Part shown: positions 62,412-64,000 of the stretch, one piece after another
Numbering within the stretch: the first letter of the stretch is position 1
How the letters are laid out: every line of letters starts with the position of its first letter
Assembly (NCBI RefSeq): GCF_000821305.1
Contig: NZ_CCXK01000016.1
Coordinates: forward strand, 113,033-177,032
Length of the DNA: 64,000 nucleotides
DNA from: Clostridium culturomicium
Lineage (GTDB): Bacteria > Bacillota > Clostridia > Clostridiales > Clostridiaceae
Direction: 5' to 3'
The notes under the pieces: generated by a model
Told to the model about the DNA's origin: nothing
Databases searched by the model: none
The model's input: only the letters and a program-made list of their open reading frames with translations
Translations under genes and position numbers: made by a program

Positions 62412-62792
62412 ATGAAAAATATGATTGGAACTTCTATTATTTTTATAATCATGCTAGTTTTTCTTTTTTTTGCAAGCAGATATATAACCTTAACTTGTGA
62501 TAAAATGTTAGAAGTAACCTGTCAGATAGAAGATAATCTAGTTGATAATAAGTGGGATGAAAGTTACATGCTTTCATTCGAGCTTTTAAATATTTACGAA
62601 GGACATGTCAGCAATTTAACCATATTTCTAAATCACTTAGACTTTCATAATATTTATAACGAAATTATAAAATTAAGCCAATATACAAAATGTGAAACCG
62701 AAGATGAAGCCTTAGCTTCCATTCATGTAATTAAAGCACTACTTAAAGAAGTTAAAGAAATGGAATCACTTTCTATAAGTAATATATTTTGA
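62412..62792 (+). CDS. DUF4363 family protein
   Basis: 126 aa. One N-terminal membrane helix (IGTSIIFIIMLVFLFFASRYI) is followed by a helical extracytoplasmic part with alternating charges (NKWDESYMLSFELLNIYEGHVSNLTIFLNHLD). The frame opens at 62313 within the DUF421 gene, but AAAGGAGAAATAGAT precedes ATG 62412 (MKNMIGTS), which is the real start. The function is unknown; it is probably co-transcribed with the DUF421 gene. Confidence 0.85.
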   Translation: MKNMIGTSIIFIIMLVFLFFASRYITLTCDKMLEVTCQIEDNLVDNKWDESYMLSFELLNIYEGHVSNLTIFLNHLDFHNIYNEIIKLSQYTKCETEDEALASIHVIKALLKEVKEMESLSISNIF

Positions 62793-62806
62793 TTTATATG
62801 TGCTAA

Positions 62807-62845
62807 AAAAGACACAGGACCTAAAATTCAAGTCCTGTGTCTTTT
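62807..62845. terminator. Bidirectional terminator
   Basis: AAAAGACACAGGAC and GTCCTGTGTCTTTT form a 14-bp perfect stem around an 11-nt loop, shared by the convergent DUF4363 and nucleoid-protein genes. Confidence 0.9.
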
Positions 62846-63886
62846 CTATTTCTCAGTGTAATTTCTAATATGTTTTATAATCATATTTATACTTCCATCG
62901 CCAACTCTTTCAATCTCAAAACGATTCAAATCATTATAAGCTTCTTCAGAAATATACAAATCTATATCTTTATCTATTTTAAGTCTTACACGTTTTAACT
63001 TTTTCTCTACCCATTGCTTATCTAATTCAATGTTTTCACTTACTCCGCTTTCGATTGCATAAGTTCTAAAGTTTTGCTTTAACTCTTCATCTGCTCCAAA
63101 AACTTCCTCAGTAAATGTATCTAAATTTATAGACTCCTCTTCCTTAAGCCTTCTTTTAATTTCTCTACGTACAACCTCTTGACCATCTGCATTTTCTTTT
63201 AAGGCGCTTTGAGTCCACTTTTCGGCAGCCTTTATAAACTGTTTTGTCTTGTCTCTTCCATTTTCTATAATTGTACAACCAAGATAATTTTCAATGAAGT
63301 AATTCGTACCATAATCATTGTCATCTTTATTATTCTTTGGTTGTTTGTCTATAACTAATAAATCATATGGATTTTCTTCTCTTAATGGTCTTATAAAAGC
63401 ACATTTTTGAATTCTTCCGCTGCTTGTAGGAAGACCTGTAAACTGCGGTACTATATGTATACCAATTTTTCCTTCAACAAATTCTACATTATGCATGTAA
63501 TTCTTTATATAATCCATCTTGAAAATCCCTATAAAAGGACCATGTTCAGTTGTAAAGGCCACTGTAAGCAAATCGCAAGAAGGTATATTCCCTTTTGCTC
63601 TCATTAAAATAAACATCTGACTTGCCAATTCCTTCGATACATTAATCAAGTCATTTTCTCCACTTAAATATTCTTCTGATACTTCCTTGACTATATTTCT
63701 TTCTTTATTGAAAATGGCATATTTCAATTCCTCATCCTTTAAACACCTTTGAACATGCTTAAATACAAATTCATATACTTCTTCTGTTAACTGAAGTGGA
63801 TACTCATTTAGTATTGCTTCATCTGAATTGTTATCTAAGATATGAATTATGGCGTCTAGTATATTAATCTCATTTATGTATTCCAT
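62846..63886 (-). CDS. Nucleoid-associated protein (NdpA/YejK family)
   Basis: 346 aa. The NA37/YejK pattern shows an N-terminal helical region, ANG-like LLTVAFTTEHGPFIGIFKMDYIKNY, and a C-terminal IESGVSENIELDKQWVEKKLKRVRLKIDKDIDLYI. In enterobacteria the family binds the nucleoid; in Clostridium its role is untested. GAGAGGTAATAATT precedes the ATG. The last 114 bp of the window upstream of it show nothing further. Confidence 0.8.
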   Translation of the reverse strand: MEYINEINILDAIIHILDNNSDEAILNEYPLQLTEEVYEFVFKHVQRCLKDEELKYAIFNKERNIVKEVSEEYLSGENDLINVSKELASQMFILMRAKGNIPSCDLLTVAFTTEHGPFIGIFKMDYIKNYMHNVEFVEGKIGIHIVPQFTGLPTSSGRIQKCAFIRPLREENPYDLLVIDKQPKNNKDDNDYGTNYFIENYLGCTIIENGRDKTKQFIKAAEKWTQSALKENADGQEVVRREIKRRLKEEESINLDTFTEEVFGADEELKQNFRTYAIESGVSENIELDKQWVEKKLKRVRLKIDKDIDLYISEEAYNDLNRFEIERVGDGSINMIIKHIRNYTEK

Positions 63887-64000
63887 AATTATTACCTCTC
63901 TTTCTCACCCATGTTATTTATAAACGGCCCAGCCTTCGAAGAATAAATTTCTCAAAGATCAATATTGACCTGCTCAAAGTATAAATTTTATCAACCATTT

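Overview
The window is low-GC, densely coded Firmicute DNA and almost certainly comes from a Clostridium (Clostridiaceae) that ferments amino acids. The main evidence is a complete selenium-dependent glycine reductase operon under a tandem glycine riboswitch, plus a two-subunit anaerobic L-serine dehydratase. The rpoN-cggR-gap-pgk-tpiA-gpmI-eno order, an S-box riboswitch on a MetT-type transporter and strong AGGAGG ribosome-binding sites fit the same group. No phage, IS element, CRISPR array or plasmid function was recognised.

Layout. Positions 1-1356 hold the 5' part of a Cys-type sulfatase gene that runs off the window. Positions 1514-3134 hold 19 tRNA genes on the minus strand, built from a 599-bp seven-tRNA unit present twice plus a partial third copy, with one promoter and one terminator. 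From 3.5 to 15.1 kb lie housekeeping genes (rdgB, an AIR-synthase-like protein, an orphan OppA-like binding protein, ligA, pcrA, yerC) and two unknowns, then a SAM-I riboswitch driving a NhaC/MetT-type transporter. From 15.1 to 24.6 kb are secG, the whole triose-phosphate part of glycolysis, its repressor gene cggR with a recognisable operator, and rpoN. From 24.8 to 33.4 kb is a nucleoside-type ABC transporter (two permeases and an ATPase) preceded by four tandem BMP-family lipoprotein genes.

Positions 33.6-42.1 kb hold the glycine reductase operon, transcribed as riboswitch-grdX-trxB-trxA-grdE-grdA-grdB-grdC-grdD. Both grdA and grdB contain an in-frame UGA selenocysteine codon, so naive ORF calling splits or shortens them. 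Thioredoxin and thioredoxin reductase supply electrons. Protein B (GrdB/GrdE) activates glycine, the GrdA selenoprotein carries the carboxymethyl group, and GrdC/GrdD release acetyl phosphate. Positions 42.2-49 kb hold degV, trmL, a Cof-type HAD gene and a transglutaminase/DUF58/MoxR operon. The rest holds a VanW protein, a soluble MgtE_N-CBS protein with a 30-codon ORF upstream, a YgiQ radical SAM protein, a YegS lipid kinase diverging from pssA, a Ca2+/H+ exchanger, sdaAB-sdaAA, a TGS-nucleoside kinase, a DUF421/DUF4363 pair and a nucleoid-associated protein.

I did not find a clear, wholly new multi-gene system. The best leads are the SECIS-like hairpins behind both UGA codons, the large insertion in glycine aptamer 1, an unassigned structured leader before one BMP gene, the 30-codon ORF at 51992-52084, the tRNA tandem array, the fourfold BMP expansion, and a start-site anomaly at ygiQ.
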